DNA of 16,332 nucleotides from NCBI GenBank assembly GCA_052174475.1, contig JBQMRO010000089.1:1-16332 (forward strand). The letters are read 5' to 3'. This document shows, in pieces, positions 14,682 to 16,332 of the stretch. A program made the translations under genes and the position numbers. The first letter of the stretch is position 1, and each line of letters starts with the position of its first letter. The stretch comes from Arsenophonus sp052174475. GTDB taxonomy: Bacteria > Pseudomonadota > Gammaproteobacteria > Enterobacterales > Enterobacteriaceae. The notes beneath the pieces were generated by a model that saw nothing but the letters and a program-made list of their open reading frames with translations, was not told the origin of the DNA and did not search any database.

Positions 14682-16332
14682 GATTAAGCGAATTAACTTT
14701 ACACGATAGATTCCTAGGCAGGCCTCATAGGCGATGAAAAACGAGCTAATCTGCGAAAAACTGCGGTTAGCTGAGTATAACGCAATAGATTTGACGATGT
14801 TCAATAGGAACAATCATTACATTTATGTACTATCGTTTTATGAATTCATAATCAAACGAGGCGAACCGGGTAACTGAAATATCTCTCTACTTCGAGAAAA
14901 AGAAATTAAATGAGATTATCCTAGTAGCGGCGGAGAAATAATAGAGCAGCCTATAGAATCAACATTGCTATTTACATAGCGATAATGGTATGAAAAGATC
15001 AGAAATAAAGAGTGATAGCCTGTATCTCAAGAAGTAAAGTAGAATGATCTCGAAGAGTATAGGCGAGATACGTATTATTTTTTTTGAATATTGAAGCCAT
15101 CCTCCAAGGCTAAATACTTTTAACCGACCGATAGTGAACCCGTACCGTGAGGGAAAGGCGAAAAGAATCACGGCTAGGAGAGTAAAATAGACCTGAAACC
15201 GTGTATATGAAAGCAGTAGAAGTCTCATCACTAAAGTGCCTTTGATTATAGGGGGTGATAAGATATCATCACAAACTAGCGTAGATTTGTTAGAAAGGCT
15301 ATTTAGTTTTGTAAACCACAAAATAATGCACTAAGAAGTGCATGAGCAGTATAAGTTAACAAAGCGATTAAGATTGACAGATAAACCTAAGCATAACATT
15401 TGAGGATAGGATGACTGCGTACCCTTTGTATATAAGGGTCAGCGACTTATACTCTGTAGCAAGGTTAACTGTATAGGAGGAGCCGTAGGGAAACCGAGTC
15501 TTAAATGGGCGTTAAGTTGCAGGGTATGGACCTGCAACCCGGTGATCTAGCTATGGGTAGATTGAATGTTTGGTAACACTAACTGGAGGACTGAGCCGAC
15601 TAATATTGAAAATTAGCGGATAACTTATGGCTGGGGTGGTGAAAAGGTTAATCAAACCGGGAGATATCTGGTTCTCTCCGAAAGCTATTTAGGTAGCGAA
15701 TCGTGAATTCGTCTTTGGAGGTAAAGCACTGTTTCGGTTAGGGTTTATTCCGACTTATCAATCCGATGCAAACTGCGAATACCGAAGAACGTTATCACGG
15801 GAGATACACGGCGGGTGCTAACGTCCGTCGTGAAAGGGGAAATAACCCAGACCGCCAGCTAAGGTCCTGAAGTCATGGTTAAGTGGGAAACGAAGTGGGA
15901 AGGCTTAAACAGCCAGGATGTTGGTTTAGAAGCAGCCACCCTTTAAAGAAAGGGTAATAGCTCACTGGTCAAGTCAGTCTGCGCGAAAGATTTAACGGGG
16001 CTAACCATGTACCGAAGCTGCGGCAGTAACACTTAGTGTTACTGGGTATAGGAGCGTTCTGTAAGCCGTAGAATATAGATTGAGAAATCTGCTGGAGGTA
16101 TCAGAAGTGCGAATGCTGACATAAGTAACGATAAAGCGGGTGAAAACCAGCTCGCCGAAAGATCAAGGGTTCCTGTCCAACGTTAATCGGGGCAGGGTAA
16201 GTCGATACCTGAGGCGAGGCTGAAAAGCGTAGTCGATGGGAAACGGATTAATATTCCCGTACTAAGGGTTACTGCGAAGGGGGGACGAAGAAGGCTAGGC
16301 TATCCGGGCGACGGTTGCCCCGGTTTAAGCAG
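14682..16332 (+). rRNA. rrl: 23S rRNA, 5' ~1.5 kb, decayed at the start; runs off the edge
   Basis: It starts at gattaagcgaat (GGTTAAGCGACT) and is collinear with E. coli 23S to about position 1480-1500 at the right edge. The first ~400 bases (14682-15096) are heavily changed: gtagcggcggagaaataatag replaces GTAGCGGCGAGCGAACGGGGA. From 15097 (ccatcctccaaggctaaatac) conservation is high, interrupted by a ~185-base insertion in helix 25. Later blocks such as aaagctatttaggtagcg, gaataccgaag and the thiostrepton/L11 region (15911-15972) are near-normal. Several changed stems still pair: CCCTTT/AAAGGG at 15939-15954, CAGTAACAC/GTGTTACTG at 16024-16044, and AGATT/AATCT at 16077-16090. The gene as a whole is probably a pseudogene because its promoter, 16S and 5' domain are damaged, but the 3' section may be recently derived from a working copy. 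Confidence 0.92.
15222..15408 (+). other. Intervening-sequence-like insertion in 23S helix 25
   Basis: About 185 bases replace the ~15-base tip of helix 25, which in E. coli lies between AGCAGTGGGAG and GTGTGACTGCGT. The flanks aagcagtagaag (15211-15222) and gatgactgcgt (15410-15420) are intact. Internal hairpins include tgcact-aaga-agtgca and ttttgt-aaacc-acaaaa. Intervening sequences at this helix, removed by RNase III so that 23S is fragmented, are known in Proteus, Providencia, Salmonella and Yersinia. I could not trace one long stem joining the two ends, so its folding may be decayed. Confidence 0.72.

Noticed and set aside
14968..15321. 117-codon reverse frame
   Set aside because: It runs antisense through 23S rRNA and its helix 25 insertion and has no support as a gene; the same applies to reverse frames at 14562-14813 and 13704-13931 in the spacer/23S start and 16S.
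1..16332. CRISPR arrays, integrase or attachment sites, toxin-antitoxin pairs, riboswitches
   Set aside because: I saw no regularly spaced repeats, no site-specific recombinase motifs, no paired small genes and no recognisable riboswitch core on either strand.

Overview
The window looks like the chromosome of a gammaproteobacterial insect endosymbiont (Enterobacterales) in active genome decay. It is strongly AT-rich. Only three protein genes look intact, gshA, fpr and gmhB, totalling about 2.9 kb of 16.3 kb. The rest is three good tRNA genes, dead insertion sequences, unassignable eroded DNA and a broken ribosomal RNA operon. Several signs point toward the Morganellaceae side (Proteus/Providencia/Arsenophonus): the 16S remnant carries a TATGG-GATCTG stretch typical of that group, and the 23S gene has a long insertion in helix 25, where Proteus and Providencia carry intervening sequences. 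An Arsenophonus-like symbiont is my best guess, by inference only.

Layout. 1-348: 3' end of a dead IS256-family element. 349-1059: very AT-rich spacer with two hairpins and a lone tRNA-Pro(TGG) that has its own promoter and terminator. 1060-2641: an IS256 end fragment abutting a nearly full-length but dead IS256 copy. 2666-4665 (reverse): promoter, tRNA-Ser(GCT), tRNA-Arg(ACG), terminator, then gshA, the same order as serV-arg-gshA in E. coli. 4759-6145: a dead IS256 copy, reverse. 6146-7134: eroded unassigned DNA. 7135-8200: a dead IS1595-family element, reverse. 8380-9181: fpr with an extended -10 promoter. 9467-10796: a dead IS256 copy, reverse. 10903-11549: gmhB with its promoter. From about 11575 to the right edge: an rrn operon in the gmhB-rrn order known from E. 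coli.

The rrn operon is the most interesting part. Its P1/P2-like promoters and leader boxA lie just after gmhB, but an IS1595-family element (from 11861) has split the leader and pushed the 16S gene about 1 kb away. The 16S (12954-14113) is a clear pseudogene: it has large deletions, many C-to-T and G-to-A type changes, and has lost the anti-Shine-Dalgarno and decoding-site sequences. The spacer tRNA-Glu and the first ~400 bases of 23S are also decayed. From about 15097 onward the 23S becomes well conserved, with helices whose changed bases still pair. This suggests a decay gradient, or a mosaic maintained by gene conversion from a working copy elsewhere.

Functionally the surviving genes serve glutathione synthesis (gshA), flavodoxin/ferredoxin redox balance (fpr) and LPS core heptose synthesis (gmhB). 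I found no CRISPR array, phage module, toxin-antitoxin pair or clearly novel system.
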